Positions 24,617 through 33,591 of a stretch of DNA of 64,000 nt are shown in pieces. This DNA comes from an uncultured Porphyromonadaceae bacterium (GTDB lineage: Bacteria > Bacteroidota > Bacteroidia > Bacteroidales > Muribaculaceae). Within the stretch, counting starts at the first letter, position 1. Each line of letters begins with the position of its first letter. The notes beneath the pieces were generated by a model. The model was not told the DNA's origin. It ran no database searches and worked only from the letters and a program-made list of their open reading frames with translations. The stretch covers positions 40,775-104,774 of the forward strand of contig USMC01000002.1 of the NCBI GenBank assembly GCA_900555715.1, read 5' to 3'. The position numbers and the translations under genes are program-made.

Positions 24617-25761
24617 GACTTCCAGTCATCATTTGCGCCGCACTCACAGCTTTGTGTCTGACGCCTTGCAAGGCTGTGGAAATCGCAGAAAGCGCCGTTT
24701 CTGTGGAAGAAAGTCCTACGTGGGTGATTCCGACAAGCCATTACATAAAAAGCATCGGAGTGCATTCCGCCCTTACCCAGCACCTGAAATACTCATTCCG
24801 TTTTGCGCAGGGCACGCGCGAGAGCTACTTCTATCCTACGGCATATCAGGGCATAGGGCTTGCCAATACAGTATTTCTTGAAAACTCGAAGCTCGGGCAT
24901 CCCTTGTCGCTCTATGTTTTTCAGGGCGCGCGTCTTGCGAAGCTCGGCAGCAGACTGTCGCTCGACTATGAATGGAATTTCGGTGTGTCCGCCTTGTGGA
25001 AAGCCTACGACAACGAAAAGAATCCTGAGAACGGTGCTGTCGGCTCGCCCGTAAATGCCGCCTTGACCCTCGGCTTGCGTCTGCACTATCGTCTGGACAA
25101 CCGCTGGGCACTGACTGCCGGAATTGACGGTTCGCACTATTCCGACGGCAACAGTAAACTCCCTAACGGAGGCGTGAATACGGCGTCGGTGCGTGTCGGT
25201 GTCTCGTATTCTTTCGATGCCCGTCAGTCTGAAAAGACCGCCGGACAGTATTCCTTCGAGCCTGGAATGGAGTATGACGTTCTGCTCTTCGGCGCTCCTG
25301 TGCAGCGTATGTACACCGACGATGCAGGAGATCTGAATCTTCTCGACCGCACTTTCTTTGTCGGCGGTATATCGGTAACGCCTATGTATGCCTTTCATCC
25401 GATGTTCTGCGCAGGTGTCTCGGCAGATTTTACGTACGACGACAGCGCTTCGCTCGATAAGAATCGTGTCCCCGGTCTGTCAGGTGATGATGTGAAGTTC
25501 TACCGGCAGCCGTTTAAGGAACGTTTTTCAGTAGGGCTTGCCCTTCATGCTCAGCTGAATATGCCTATTTTCAGTATAAATGTAGGGCTCGGACGGAATG
25601 TTATCGCCAAGGGACATGACATGGCGGCGTTCTATCAGTCGCTTGTGCTGAAGGCATACATATATAAAGGCAGCTTCATCAACATCGGTTATCAGCTTCA
25701 TAACTTCCACGAGCCAAACCACCTCATGCTCGGCATCGGCTACACCTTCGGCAAACGCTGA
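24613..25761 (+). CDS. PagL-like lipid A deacylase (acyloxyacyl hydrolase family)
   Basis: This 382-residue protein has a signal peptide (MRLPVIICAALTALCLTPCKA) and alternating hydrophobic strands typical of an outer-membrane beta-barrel, ending in an aromatic strand (LMLGIGYTFGKR). The PagL motif appears as GIDGSHYSDGNSKLPNGGVN, with the catalytic His at 175 and Ser at 177. The usual Asn after Ser is Asp here. PagL removes the 3-O acyl chain from lipid A. At 382 residues it is about twice the size of proteobacterial PagL, as is usual for the Bacteroidota relatives, so the substrate is inferred. Confidence 0.75.
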   Translation: MRLPVIICAALTALCLTPCKAVEIAESAVSVEESPTWVIPTSHYIKSIGVHSALTQHLKYSFRFAQGTRESYFYPTAYQGIGLANTVFLENSKLGHPLSLYVFQGARLAKLGSRLSLDYEWNFGVSALWKAYDNEKNPENGAVGSPVNAALTLGLRLHYRLDNRWALTAGIDGSHYSDGNSKLPNGGVNTASVRVGVSYSFDARQSEKTAGQYSFEPGMEYDVLLFGAPVQRMYTDDAGDLNLLDRTFFVGGISVTPMYAFHPMFCAGVSADFTYDDSASLDKNRVPGLSGDDVKFYRQPFKERFSVGLALHAQLNMPIFSINVGLGRNVIAKGHDMAAFYQSLVLKAYIYKGSFINIGYQLHNFHEPNHLMLGIGYTFGKR

Positions 25762-25807
25762 GAAATGCTGAATTATATGCCTGAATTCAGAGGCTTTATC
25801 TCCTTGT

Positions 25808-26071
25808 CTATACGGATATTATAGATTTGCCGAAAAATGCCGACAGCATGGCGAGTGTGGAGACAGTGAAATTGTGCTGACCGCTAAGCCATCGCGTTAT
25901 CTCACTCGGACGTTTCCCTATCTGTTCGGCAAACTGCTTCTTTGAAAGCCCGCGCTCCTGCATAAGGGCGTCGATTTTATTGGATATTGCAAAAGACAAG
26001 TTAATTTCTTCCTTTATTTCAGGTGGTACCTGACTTACCATTTCACGGTATTTGTTTCTAATATCCTTCAT
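25808..26071 (-). CDS. XRE-family antitoxin of a HigBA-like pair
   Basis: This 87-residue protein has an XRE helix-turn-helix (ISNKIDALMQERGLSKKQFA, then EQIGKRPSEITRWLSGQHNF). It overlaps the toxin-like gene by ATGA and follows it, the toxin-first order of HigBA-type systems. It likely represses the shared promoter through the palindrome at 26580-26597. Confidence 0.88.
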   Translation of the reverse strand: MKDIRNKYREMVSQVPPEIKEEINLSFAISNKIDALMQERGLSKKQFAEQIGKRPSEITRWLSGQHNFTVSTLAMLSAFFGKSIISV

Positions 26072-26538
26072 AACTTAAACGGTTTGTCGGTTTCGATTGT
26101 CTTGGATGTTACTGTTACGGTCCCGTCGCGTTGCCCCTCTTTCAACAGTTCTTCAAATTTCTGTAACGTCAGGACATACCCACGCAGCGAATCATCTTCT
26201 TGGTATGTCCGCGAGTTTTTGACACCTCCATTACCGAGAATAAGAATCCGGTCGGAGAGACGCAGACAGTATAGGCGGAGTTTTGAGCGAAGCACAGGAA
26301 GAGCCACCACAGAATCACGCATCTTGCCTTCGGGGCGGAAGAAACGTTCAAGTGCTCCTTCTTCTGCAATCTTATCTAAAAGCTGCACAATGCGTAACAA
26401 GTCTTGATTCATTTGAGCGTCTTTAATGAATTTGGAATAAAAACGCTCATACTCACTCTCGGATTCTTCCGAGAACTGAATAGTGTAAATGGTACACTTG
26501 TCAGTGTCGTTGACTAAAACCAGTTCTACTTCGCTCAT
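26068..26538 (-). CDS. RelE/HigB-like (Gp49-type) toxin
   Basis: The protein has 156 residues from the ATG at 26538. The C-terminal part has the Gp49/HigB-like pattern (LRSKLRLYCLRLSDRILILG, then YVLTLQKFEELLKEGQRDG), and it is followed at once by an XRE gene. The N-terminal extension (MSEVELVLVNDTDKCTIYTI) is longer than in typical RelE toxins. An upstream in-frame start at 26565 lies at the promoter and is rejected. Toxicity is inferred from family and layout. Confidence 0.78.
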   Translation of the reverse strand: MSEVELVLVNDTDKCTIYTIQFSEESESEYERFYSKFIKDAQMNQDLLRIVQLLDKIAEEGALERFFRPEGKMRDSVVALPVLRSKLRLYCLRLSDRILILGNGGVKNSRTYQEDDSLRGYVLTLQKFEELLKEGQRDGTVTVTSKTIETDKPFKL

Positions 26539-26562
26539 ATCTTTAGTTCTTTTAATACAACG

Positions 26563-26597
26563 CAAAGATACGACATATATTTCACATATATGTGAAA
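26563..26597 (-). promoter_or_regulatory. Promoter box with 18-bp palindromic operator
   Basis: TATCTTTG on the minus strand (26563-26570) lies 24 bases before the toxin ATG. Ten bases upstream is a perfect palindrome, TTTCACATATATGTGAAA (26580-26597). ACATATAT also occurs as a direct repeat at 26573-26580 and 26584-26591. The placement between promoter elements suggests autorepression by the XRE protein. Confidence 0.68.
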
Positions 26598-26617
26598 TGT
26601 TGGGATTTTTTCTCTTA

Positions 26618-27934
26618 TCAGCTAAAATTTAATGGGGTTGCGGCGAGGAGGTCGGCGACGATGAAGGTTGAGCCGCCGACGAAGATTGTGTCGCCGGGGG
26701 CTGCGGATGCTGCCGCTGCGCCGTATGCTGCTGATACGTCGGGGTATACCTCTCCTTTTATTCCATGAATGAGAGCCATCGATGCTGTTGATTCAGCCGG
26801 GCGTGCGCGGTCGACGCCCGGGGCTGTGAAATAGTAGGCGGCATCGGTCGGCATGGTGGCAAAAATTGCGTCGACATCCTTGTCGCTAACGAACCCGAGC
26901 ACCACGTGCAGTCTGTCATGTTCGGCGAGAGAGCACAGGCGCGGTCCGAGGTGGCGCCAGCAGCCGATGTTGTGCCCTGTGTCGCATATCACCCTGACAG
27001 GTGTTTTCTGTACTGTCATCCACCGTCCCATAAGCCCCGTGAGCTCGCAGACCTCTGAAAAGCCGGTTTTGACAGCGCGATCTGTCACCGGCATTCCCTG
27101 TCCGGCAAGAATGCGCAGTGCGGTCATTATGGTTGCGGCATTTTCCGGCTGACAGTCGCCGGTGAGCTCTCCCTGAACAGTGCCCCACGGTGTGCCTCGG
27201 TACACTATGCTGTCGGCTTCCGGTTCAGCGCTGTTGTATAGGTTCTCTTGCGCTGCAAAAAAGAGCGGAGAGCCGCAATCTTCCGCTTTGCAGCGGAAAA
27301 CGTCGAGCACCGACGGCGATGCCGCTCCTATGACTGCCGGAATCCCGGGCTTGATGATGCCGGCTTTCTCTGCTGCTATGGCTTCCTCCGTGTCGCCGAG
27401 AATGGCGGTATGGTCCAGCGATATGTTGGTGATGACAGAAAGGACTGGTGTTATGATATTCGTGCTGTCGAGGCGTCCTCCAAGACCGACTTCTATAACG
27501 GCGATATCTACTTTTTCGGCGGAGAAATAGTCGAATGCCATCAGTGTGACAGCTTCGAAATATGACGGCTGCAGGTCTTTTTTAATGGCATTGAGCCGGC
27601 GCATGAAATCAACGACAAACTCTTTCCTGATTTTCTGTCCGTCTACGCGTATTCTTTCGCGGAAGTCGAGCAGATGCGGCGACGTGTAGAGTCCCACTTT
27701 CATGCCCGCGCTCTGAAGAACGGCCGCTATGGTGTGCGCCGTAGAGCCTTTGCCGTTTGTGCCTCCCACATGGATGGTGCGGTACTGCCTGTGCGGATTG
27801 TTCAGGCGCGATGCCAGGGTGAGCGTTTTTTCGAGTCCGGGGCAGTATGCAGCGACTCCTACCTTGTGGAAAGCCGTGTAGTTCTCCGACAGGTCGGCAA
27901 GAGCCTGCTCATATCGTTTTTCAATATTCTCCAT
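26618..27934 (-). CDS. folC: Bifunctional folylpolyglutamate/dihydrofolate synthase
   Basis: FolC adds L-Glu to dihydropteroate and to folates using ATP. The P-loop VGGTNGKGSTAHTIAAVLQ is near residues 56-74, followed by YTSPHLLDFRERIRVDG. The C-terminal Mur-ligase-like domain shows DTGHNIGCWRHLGP. The 438-residue length is normal. It is the last gene of the operon that begins near 33375; its start overlaps the ATP-grasp gene by 14 bases. Confidence 0.94.
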   Translation of the reverse strand: MENIEKRYEQALADLSENYTAFHKVGVAAYCPGLEKTLTLASRLNNPHRQYRTIHVGGTNGKGSTAHTIAAVLQSAGMKVGLYTSPHLLDFRERIRVDGQKIRKEFVVDFMRRLNAIKKDLQPSYFEAVTLMAFDYFSAEKVDIAVIEVGLGGRLDSTNIITPVLSVITNISLDHTAILGDTEEAIAAEKAGIIKPGIPAVIGAASPSVLDVFRCKAEDCGSPLFFAAQENLYNSAEPEADSIVYRGTPWGTVQGELTGDCQPENAATIMTALRILAGQGMPVTDRAVKTGFSEVCELTGLMGRWMTVQKTPVRVICDTGHNIGCWRHLGPRLCSLAEHDRLHVVLGFVSDKDVDAIFATMPTDAAYYFTAPGVDRARPAESTASMALIHGIKGEVYPDVSAAYGAAAASAAPGDTIFVGGSTFIVADLLAATPLNFS

Positions 27935-28787
27935 AAACTTTTGAGGCTATGTGTTTCATAAAGATTGCTATTATGTTTTCGCCGCCTACAACCGACAGTG
28001 TGCGGAAGCCGGCATTGCCGTTCACTTCGCAGACAGTGAAATTGCCGTCGGCAGTAAAGAGCAGGTCGACGCCGGAGAAGTCGAGTCCTACGGCACGGGC
28101 CGCACGGGCGGCAAGGTCGAGAGCCGCTTGCGGAGCATCGAACGGGTCGGCGCTCCCGCCACGGGAGTAGTTAGAAAGGAAAGAGGATCCGGAATGGCGT
28201 AGTACGCAGGCAACGGCACTGTCGCCGACAGTCCATACCCGCAGGTCGCGACCGTGGCTGGCAGATATATATTCCTGAATGAGAAAATCGCCTTTGCACG
28301 CGGCTGCTGCCGAGTCATATTCCTCTTTGTTGCGGACAAAAAAGACGTTGCTGCCGCGCGACGAATCGGGCTGCTTGACGACAAAGACATCTTTTCCGAG
28401 CATGGCGCAGGCTTCCCCGTAGCTCGCCAGGGATGCCGCTACAGTGAGGGGTGTCGGTATTCCGGAAAGAGCGAGTATGCTGTGCGTGCGCAACTTGTTA
28501 TGACTTGCTGCCATGGCGTTCCATCGGTTGAACACAGGGATGCCCGCGCTTTCAAAATGCGTCGAGATATTCTCGGAGTAGCCTCTCATGATGACAAAGT
28601 CGGGCTGCGTGAGCCTTTCGGAACCGATGTATGCGCTGTGCTCCGTTCCGTATCTTAGGACGATGTCTTCGAAAAAAGCTACCTCCAGCGATATGCCGAG
28701 CGCTGCGGCTTCGTCGCGCCACCATCCGAAAGCATTGCTCCCGTTGCTGAGAGTGGATTTTGGGAAAAGAATCAGTCCTTGACGCAT
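27921..28787 (-). CDS. RimK-like ATP-grasp protein of unknown substrate
   Basis: This 288-residue protein has the ATP-grasp pattern. A pre-grasp N-terminal domain (LILFPKSTLSNGSNAFGWWR) is followed by VFVVKQPDSSRGSNVFFV (ATP-binding Lys/Gly loop), FLIQEYISASHGRDLRVWTV, and the metal-site end GVDLLFTADGNFTVCEVNGN. RimK-type enzymes join amino acids to carboxylates. It starts within one base of the second chromate-transporter stop, and its 3' end overlaps folC. The open frame upstream of the ATG at 28787 is a shadow of chrA. Confidence 0.85.
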   Translation of the reverse strand: MRQGLILFPKSTLSNGSNAFGWWRDEAAALGISLEVAFFEDIVLRYGTEHSAYIGSERLTQPDFVIMRGYSENISTHFESAGIPVFNRWNAMAASHNKLRTHSILALSGIPTPLTVAASLASYGEACAMLGKDVFVVKQPDSSRGSNVFFVRNKEEYDSAAAACKGDFLIQEYISASHGRDLRVWTVGDSAVACVLRHSGSSFLSNYSRGGSADPFDAPQAALDLAARAARAVGLDFSGVDLLFTADGNFTVCEVNGNAGFRTLSVVGGENIIAIFMKHIASKVYGEY

Positions 28788-29359
28788 CAGAAAATGAGCC
28801 AGCCGATGAATCCTGCGGCAATGATTATTTTTATCGGATGAATCTTTGTGAACAGAACAGTCGCGAGCGCTGCCGCCGACAAGACTGTGCTTTTGATAAT
28901 TTCGGAGGTAGTGGTGCCGAAGTTCTCGCCGTTCATCAGTATGAGCGCCGCCGATGCAATCAGTCCGATGACAACGGGGCGCAGTCCGGCGAATATGCCC
29001 TTGATTGCGGGGCTGTCGTGGTGGCGCGTGATGTAGTGTCCGGCATAGCGCACGAGAATGAACGACGGCAGAACGACCACGAGGGTGCACAGGATGGAAC
29101 CGAGTATGCCGTAGATGGGCGACGAGAGCGCCGGCGACGACACTGCCGGGGCGACATATCCGATGTATGTCGCCGAGTTGATGCCTATGGGTCCCGGAGT
29201 CATCTGGGATATGGCGACAATGTCGGTGAACATCTGCTCGGTGATCCAGCCCGGGGTGACGATTTCGTTTTCTATCAGCGCAAGCATTGCATAGCCTCCG
29301 CCGAAGCCGAAAAATCCTATTTTCAGATAGCTCCAGATGAGCCTGAGATATATCATCAT
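28787..29359 (-). CDS. Chromate transporter, half-size, second subunit
   Basis: This 190-residue CHR-domain membrane protein has the family motif FGFGGGYAMLALIENEIV near the N-terminus and SQMTPGPIGINSATYIGY, with about six hydrophobic segments. Single-domain ChrA proteins occur as pairs that together match one full-length transporter; the partner is the gene just upstream. The start overlaps the partner stop as ATGA. Export of chromate is known for relatives, but the natural substrate here is uncertain. Confidence 0.9.
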   Translation of the reverse strand: MMIYLRLIWSYLKIGFFGFGGGYAMLALIENEIVTPGWITEQMFTDIVAISQMTPGPIGINSATYIGYVAPAVSSPALSSPIYGILGSILCTLVVVLPSFILVRYAGHYITRHHDSPAIKGIFAGLRPVVIGLIASAALILMNGENFGTTTSEIIKSTVLSAAALATVLFTKIHPIKIIIAAGFIGWLIF

Positions 29360-29916
29360 TGCTGAACCTCCTTTCTGCTGTGCCGGCGCGAGAACCACCA
29401 GCCCACGAATCCGCCGGCGACAATGAATATTATAGGGTTGGATATAACGGGCAGTTTCGACCAGATGAGAAGCGCCACGACGACAGGAATCCACACTGTT
29501 TTCCAGCCTATCTTCGCCGCCTTGGCTGTCGTTATGACCGGAGCGATGATGAGAGCCACCACGACAGGACGTATACCTTTGAAAATCGCTGTCAGTGTCG
29601 GGTTGCCGGTGATGGTTTCGGGCGTGAGAAACATCGCTATGGCGAGAATGATTGCGAAGCACGGTAATATGGTGCCGGCAGCCGCCGTGACAGCTCCTTT
29701 GAGTCCGCGGAGCTTGTCACCTACGACAACAGATATGTTTACAGCCAGAATGCCTGGCATCGACTGCGCCACGGCGAGGAGATCGAGAAACTCCTCGCGT
29801 CCGAGCCAGTGTTTTTTGTCGACGACCTCGCGCTCGATGATGCTTATCATCGCCCATCCGCCGCCGAAGGTGAATGCACCTATCTTTGCAAATGTGATGA
29901 ATAACTGTTTTAACAT
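29356..29916 (-). CDS. Chromate transporter, half-size, first subunit
   Basis: This 186-residue CHR-domain protein has FTFGGGWAMISIIEREVVDK and AQSMPGILAVNISVVVGDKL, the matched motifs of the other half. It lies 2 bases after mutS2. It ends in a short basic tail (WFSRRHSRKEVQQ). The pair should assemble as a heterodimer in the inner membrane. Confidence 0.9.
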   Translation of the reverse strand: MLKQLFITFAKIGAFTFGGGWAMISIIEREVVDKKHWLGREEFLDLLAVAQSMPGILAVNISVVVGDKLRGLKGAVTAAAGTILPCFAIILAIAMFLTPETITGNPTLTAIFKGIRPVVVALIIAPVITTAKAAKIGWKTVWIPVVVALLIWSKLPVISNPIIFIVAGGFVGWWFSRRHSRKEVQQ

Positions 29917-29918
29917 GC

Positions 29919-32375
29919 TTATTGTAGTTCGACAACCGTTATGCCGGGACCTCCGAGACGGACATCTTCGTCGTGGTAGCTTCTGACGGCTCCCACACTG
30001 TCGAGGTAGCGGCGGATATATTGCCTCAGCGCTCCCGTGCCTGTGCCGTGGAGGATGCGCACGCGACCGGCATTGAACTGGACTGCGTCGTCGATGTAGT
30101 ACATCACAGCCTGCACGGCTTCGTCGGCGCGCATTCCGCGCACGTCTATCTCCGTGCTGAAATCGAGCTGTCGCTCACGGCTGGCGTTGCTCGTCTGTGC
30201 GGTGATGTACGACACACCTCCGACGCCGGAGTCTGGTTTGCGTATGGTTCGCTTGAGGCGGTTCAGCCTGACGGTTGTACGTATGCTTCCGAAGATGACA
30301 GTGGCTTCTTTGCCTGAGATATTCTCGATTGTGCCTACCGTGGAGCCTCCGTCGGAGAGAACGACGCTGTCGCCCTCCATAAGCGGACGCTCTTCCTTCG
30401 CCGGTTCTGTTTTTGCCGGCTTTTTCTTTTTCGCTTTCGGAGCGTTGAGCAGGGGATGCTCGCTTTCGGCGGTGCTGTCGAGCGTCGCGCGTGTTTCTTT
30501 GAGCTTCTCCCGCGCCGCCTTGGTCTTTTCTTTGTCCGCCTGTGCGCTCCTTATGTCCCGTATGGTTTTTTCTATGCTGGCATTGCTGCTGTCGAGTATG
30601 CGTTTGGCTTCTTCGCGCGCGTCGCTGATAATTTGGCGCCGTTGCTGCCGGAGTTTTTCCACATCGTCGGAATATCGCGCCAGTGTTTCGTCGAGCTGCT
30701 TCTCCTTGCGATGGATCTCGTCGCGCTTTTTCTCCCAGTAGCGTCGGTCACGGGCAATGTCGAGCAGATATTTGTCCATGTTGATATAGTCGCTGCCGAC
30801 AATCTCCTGAGCGTCTTTTATGATGTTTTCAGGCAACCCTGTCTTTCTCGCTATCTCGATAGCGAACGAACTTCCCGGATGTCCTATGGCGAGGCGGAAA
30901 AGCGGCTGCATCAGATGCCTGTCGTAGAGCATTGAACCGTTGATGAGCCCCGGCGTCTCTTCGGCGAACTGCTTGAGGTTGTGGTAGTGTGTTGTGATGA
31001 CACCCCATACGCCGTCGGCGTTGAGCTGGCGGAGCACTGCCTGAGCTATGGCGCCGCCTATCTCAGGCTCTGTGCCGCTGCCGAATTCGTCGATGAGCAC
31101 GAGCGAATGTTTGTTGCCGCGCATCACAAATTGCTTCATGTTGCGCAGATGCGACGAATAGGTGCTGAGGTCGTCTTCGATGGACTGGTCGTCGCCGATG
31201 TCGATGAAGATGTCGTTGAACAGACCTATGTGCGAATTGGAATGCACCGGCGGCAGTACTCCGCACTGAGTCATATACTGCACGATGGCGGCGGTTTTCA
31301 GCGTTACGGATTTGCCTCCGGCATTCGGTCCGGATATGACAAGTATGCGCCCTTCTTTCTGCGACAGTGTGATGTCCAGCGGCACGATCTGCCTGTTCTG
31401 CTCGCGCAGCGACAGCTTGAGCACCGGGTGGCAAGCTCCGTACCATTCGAGTTCGGGGCGGTCGCCTATGGATGGCAGGGTGGCGTCTATGTCGATGGCA
31501 TAACGTGCCTTCGCCGCTATGAAGTCGAACTCACCCAGAAGGCTGAATCCGGCAAGCATATCGTCGATATGCGGGCGCATGTCGTCGGCGAGAAGGCGTA
31601 GGATACGTTTTATTTCCCGCTGTTCTTCTATCGTGAGTTCGCGCAGGCGGTTGTTCGCTTCCACAACCTCGGCGGGTTCGATGAAATATGTTTTGCCGGA
31701 AGCCGATTCGTCGTGCACAATACCGGGAATCCGGCGCTTGTTCATCGGAGGAACGGGGATGACGAGACGTCCGTCGCGTACCGACGGAGTGGCGTCGGCG
31801 TCGAGGATGCCGTCGCGCACGGCGGCGGAGATGACACGGCGCATGGCGGAGCTGATGCTTGCCGTCGCCGATGCCATGGAACGGCGGATGACGGCGAGTT
31901 CGGGCGATGCGTTGTCTTTTATCTGTCCGTGACGGTCGATGACGCGGTCGATGGCAGCGACGATGGCAGGAAAGGGTGTCAGTCCGGCGGCGAGGGCATC
32001 GAGAGCGGGGTAGGGGGTGCTGTTGCTCTGATCGTCGCGGTTTTTCTCGAAAAACGAGGCTATCGATGCCATCGTCGAAAGGCTGGCGCGGATAGCCGGA
32101 AGATCGGTCTCGGAAAGCGCTGTCCCGACAACACGTATAGACAGGAGAGCAGCGCGGCAGTCGTGTATGGCGCCTATCTCCAGTCCGGCGTCAGATTTTA
32201 TGATGCCGAGCATCTCGTTTGTCTGGTCGAGACGCCGCCGTATTGTCGGATAGTCTTTGCGGAAGTCTGCCGCTTCTACGCATTCCGCTCCCATGGCGGA
32301 TGCGCATAGTTGCCGTATGTGGTCGCGGACGCTGTCGAAGCCTATTTTCTTTTCGATATTCTCGGGATATATCAT
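29919..32375 (-). CDS. mutS2: Endonuclease MutS2 / ribosome-rescue ATPase
   Basis: MutS2 (818 residues) has the MutS ATPase core with Walker A ISGPNAGGKSVTLKTAAIV and Walker B SLVLIDEFGSGTEPEIGG. A long coiled-coil and Lys-rich linker follows. The C-terminal Smr domain shows IDVRGMRADEAV and the nuclease-associated HGTGTGALR. Relatives suppress recombination or split collided ribosomes. Its start overlaps the smpB stop as ATGA; co-expression with the tmRNA partner SmpB fits a ribosome-rescue role, which is inference. Confidence 0.95.
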   Translation of the reverse strand: MIYPENIEKKIGFDSVRDHIRQLCASAMGAECVEAADFRKDYPTIRRRLDQTNEMLGIIKSDAGLEIGAIHDCRAALLSIRVVGTALSETDLPAIRASLSTMASIASFFEKNRDDQSNSTPYPALDALAAGLTPFPAIVAAIDRVIDRHGQIKDNASPELAVIRRSMASATASISSAMRRVISAAVRDGILDADATPSVRDGRLVIPVPPMNKRRIPGIVHDESASGKTYFIEPAEVVEANNRLRELTIEEQREIKRILRLLADDMRPHIDDMLAGFSLLGEFDFIAAKARYAIDIDATLPSIGDRPELEWYGACHPVLKLSLREQNRQIVPLDITLSQKEGRILVISGPNAGGKSVTLKTAAIVQYMTQCGVLPPVHSNSHIGLFNDIFIDIGDDQSIEDDLSTYSSHLRNMKQFVMRGNKHSLVLIDEFGSGTEPEIGGAIAQAVLRQLNADGVWGVITTHYHNLKQFAEETPGLINGSMLYDRHLMQPLFRLAIGHPGSSFAIEIARKTGLPENIIKDAQEIVGSDYINMDKYLLDIARDRRYWEKKRDEIHRKEKQLDETLARYSDDVEKLRQQRRQIISDAREEAKRILDSSNASIEKTIRDIRSAQADKEKTKAAREKLKETRATLDSTAESEHPLLNAPKAKKKKPAKTEPAKEERPLMEGDSVVLSDGGSTVGTIENISGKEATVIFGSIRTTVRLNRLKRTIRKPDSGVGGVSYITAQTSNASRERQLDFSTEIDVRGMRADEAVQAVMYYIDDAVQFNAGRVRILHGTGTGALRQYIRRYLDSVGAVRSYHDEDVRLGGPGITVVELQ

Positions 32376-32830
32376 CGCTTCTGCATTAATCGTGCAAGAT
32401 TGCGCTTGTCCTCGCGTTCCTTGATAGACTGTCGCTTGTCGTATTCTTTTTTACCTCGCGCTATGCCTATTACAAGCTTGGCAAGACCTTTCCCGTTGAT
32501 GAACAGGCGCAGAGGAACAATGGTGTAGCCGGCGTCCTTGTGAGCTTTAGCGAGCTTTGTGATTTCCTTTCGGTTCAGCAGCAGCTTGCGGTCGCGGCGC
32601 GCTTCATGGTTGTTGTAGGTCCCGTAGAAGTACTGGGCGATGTTCATATTTTTCACCCATACCTCACCTGGTCCGCTGATATAGCAGAATGTATCCACCA
32701 GCGAGGCATGTCCGGAACGGATGCTTTTTATTTCGGTGCCGGTGAGCACAAGACCTGCTGTGAACGTTTCGACGATCTCATAGTCGAATGTCGCGCGGCG
32801 GTTTTTTATGTTGATTTCTTTCTGATTCAT
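32372..32830 (-). CDS. smpB: SsrA-binding protein
   Basis: SmpB carries tmRNA to stalled ribosomes. From the ATG at 32830 the protein has 152 residues with the family blocks RRATFDYEIVETFTAGLVLT, GTEIKSIRSGHASL, NIAQYFYGTYNNHEARRDRK and a basic C-terminal tail (KKEYDKRQSIKERE). The frame extends upstream into the membrane-protein gene, but the ATGA overlap at 32827-32830 fixes the start. Confidence 0.95.
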   Translation of the reverse strand: MNQKEINIKNRRATFDYEIVETFTAGLVLTGTEIKSIRSGHASLVDTFCYISGPGEVWVKNMNIAQYFYGTYNNHEARRDRKLLLNRKEITKLAKAHKDAGYTIVPLRLFINGKGLAKLVIGIARGKKEYDKRQSIKEREDKRNLARLMQKR

Positions 32831-33375
32831 CGGATGAGAAGATAGATTAGATAATAGATGCACAGCGGAACAGCGACAGTCACTCCGGAGGCTATGCCGA
32901 GAAACTCCATGTCGTCGCGGCGCCGTATGCCGACATATCTCGTGGCTTTTGAAATCACCAGCACAACGTAGAGCGGCAGAAATTTGAGCAGCATCAGATT
33001 CCAGGGCAGGCAGTTGTCGACGATTCTGAACAGCACCATAAGCCCTACAGTGGCGTTGATGAAGGTATGGACGCGCCGCTGCTCTGGCGGTCTGTCACAT
33101 AGTTTGTCCAGACTGATGTCGAATATCAGGCGCGCAAGAAACACCGTGAGGAAGTATGCTCCGAGGTCGGTCACGGCAGAGGAAATTACCTGAAGCAGCC
33201 CGGCATCGGTGCCGTAGGGGATGTCAAGGAACTCTGTCGCAGCCGACAGTGCCATAAGCGGGAACAGTCCTTCCCTGAGCATGACTTCGGGGTCCGGATC
33301 ATGCTTGGCAAGATCGTCCCAGCCGTTCGACGGCGACAGGATGAGCTGGATGAGATATTTTAGAAACGTCAGCAT
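32827..33375 (-). CDS. YIP1-like small integral membrane protein
   Basis: This 182-residue protein starts with LIQLILSPSNGWDDLAKHDP, the entry found in bacterial YIP1-family membrane proteins. About five hydrophobic segments follow, including GLMVLFRIVDNCLPW and VAVPLCIYYLIYLLIR at the end. It has no catalytic motif. It is the first gene of the operon running through smpB, mutS2, the chromate transporter pair and folC. Function unknown. Confidence 0.78.
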   Translation of the reverse strand: MLTFLKYLIQLILSPSNGWDDLAKHDPDPEVMLREGLFPLMALSAATEFLDIPYGTDAGLLQVISSAVTDLGAYFLTVFLARLIFDISLDKLCDRPPEQRRVHTFINATVGLMVLFRIVDNCLPWNLMLLKFLPLYVVLVISKATRYVGIRRRDDMEFLGIASGVTVAVPLCIYYLIYLLIR

Positions 33376-33396
33376 CTATGCTTTTGTTTATGAGTA

Positions 33397-33404
33397 CAAA
33401 ATTA
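33397..33404 (-). promoter_or_regulatory. -7 box of the smpB-mutS2-folC operon
   Basis: TAATTTTG on the minus strand lies 21 bases before the first gene. A TTG is present, but only 12 bases upstream, so the match is partial. Confidence 0.5.
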
Positions 33405-33556
33405 GCAAAAAATGCGCAAACCGTCTAATCGCACTTAACAAAAGAGGGATTATCAATTCTAACAAGCTCTCCTGTCAGACTAAAGAATTCTCTTGTATTA
33501 TGCATGGTTAATCCAATTTAATATGGATGTGTAAATTAATGGCACATGTAGCGAGG

Positions 33557-33564
33557 TAAATTTG
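33557..33564 (+). promoter_or_regulatory. -7 box of the 71-residue gene
   Basis: TAAATTTG lies 27 bases before the ATG at 33592, without a clear TTG upstream. Nothing else is seen in the gap 33405-33556. Confidence 0.5.
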
Positions 33565-33591
33565 CATCGTAATCAAAAAACTCCTCAGATA

